Notes under the pieces: model-generated
The model's input: only the letters and a program-made list of their open reading frames with translations
The model's database searches: none
What the model was told of the DNA's origin: nothing
Shown: positions 12,797-12,846 of the stretch, one piece after another
How the letters are laid out: every line of letters starts with the position of its first letter
Numbering within the stretch: position 1 is the first letter of the stretch
Source of the DNA: Bacillota bacterium
GTDB lineage: Bacteria > Bacillota > Clostridia > Christensenellales > Aristaeellaceae
Length of the DNA: 12,846 nucleotides
Assembly: GCA_023411395.1 (NCBI GenBank)
Contig: JAEYOV010000018.1
Span: forward strand, 1 to 12,846
Reading direction: 5' to 3'
Made by a program: the position numbers and the translations under genes

Positions 12797-12846
12797 GCTA
12801 AGCGGGGGGGGGGGGGTTTTTTTAAAACACCCCCCGGCGGCCCCCC
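12797..12846. other. Homopolymer-rich palindrome at the right edge
   Basis: After the kinase stop come 13 G, 7 T, 4 A and C-rich runs. GGGGGGTTTTTT and AAAACACCCCCC form an imperfect inverted repeat with one mismatch. It lies at the very end of the sequence, so it may be the start of a terminator or a poor-quality assembly end. The base mix is unlike the rest of the window. Confidence 0.5.

Overview
The window looks like a piece of a GC-rich member of the Bacillota, class Clostridia, probably a gut lineage and probably a metagenome contig. The evidence is the family set (ScpA/ScpB beside an M50 protease, the UPF0237-UPF0210 pair, a LipO-like solute-binding protein), strong AGGAGG-type ribosome sites, TTG/GTG starts and sigma-A-like promoters. 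Both ends look like contig edges: the left 50 bases are AT-rich and join an N-terminally incomplete gene, and the right end is a homopolymer-rich palindrome.

Layout from left to right. (1) 47-916 (+): an AraC/GyrI-like regulator without its first helix, followed by a good terminator. (2) 1260-2660 (+): a membrane protein with its own extended -10 promoter, a proline-rich cytoplasmic arm, three membrane helices, an outside domain and a C-terminal His/Cys motif. A bidirectional terminator follows. (3) 4347 down to 2717 (-): an ACT-domain protein and a UPF0210 protein, driven by a near-consensus promoter. (4) 4538-5383 (+): a pyridoxal/pyridoxamine kinase, divergent from the ACT operon. (5) 5384-5706: no gene, but a dense cluster of hairpins arranged as an inverted-repeat element. 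(6) 7512 down to 5707 (-): a membrane-anchored, alanine-rich coiled-coil protein ending in an FMN-binding domain with a flavinylation motif. (7) 9787 down to 7703 (-): an M50 protease, scpA and scpB operon with its own promoter and terminator. (8) 9957-12796 (+): a secreted solute-binding protein and a galactokinase-like GHMP kinase, divergent from the M50 operon.

Most of the window is housekeeping: chromosome condensation (ScpAB), vitamin B6 salvage and sugar phosphorylation. The parts most worth a second look are the long-stalk flavoprotein with its in-frame 63-bp tandem repeats, the palindromic element at 5422-5690, the uncharacterised three-helix protein with an outward-facing His/Cys motif, and the sugar kinase with a changed substrate-binding motif. 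No CRISPR array, transposase, rRNA or tRNA was seen. I see no complete undescribed multi-gene system; the flavoprotein stalk is the closest candidate for new biology.
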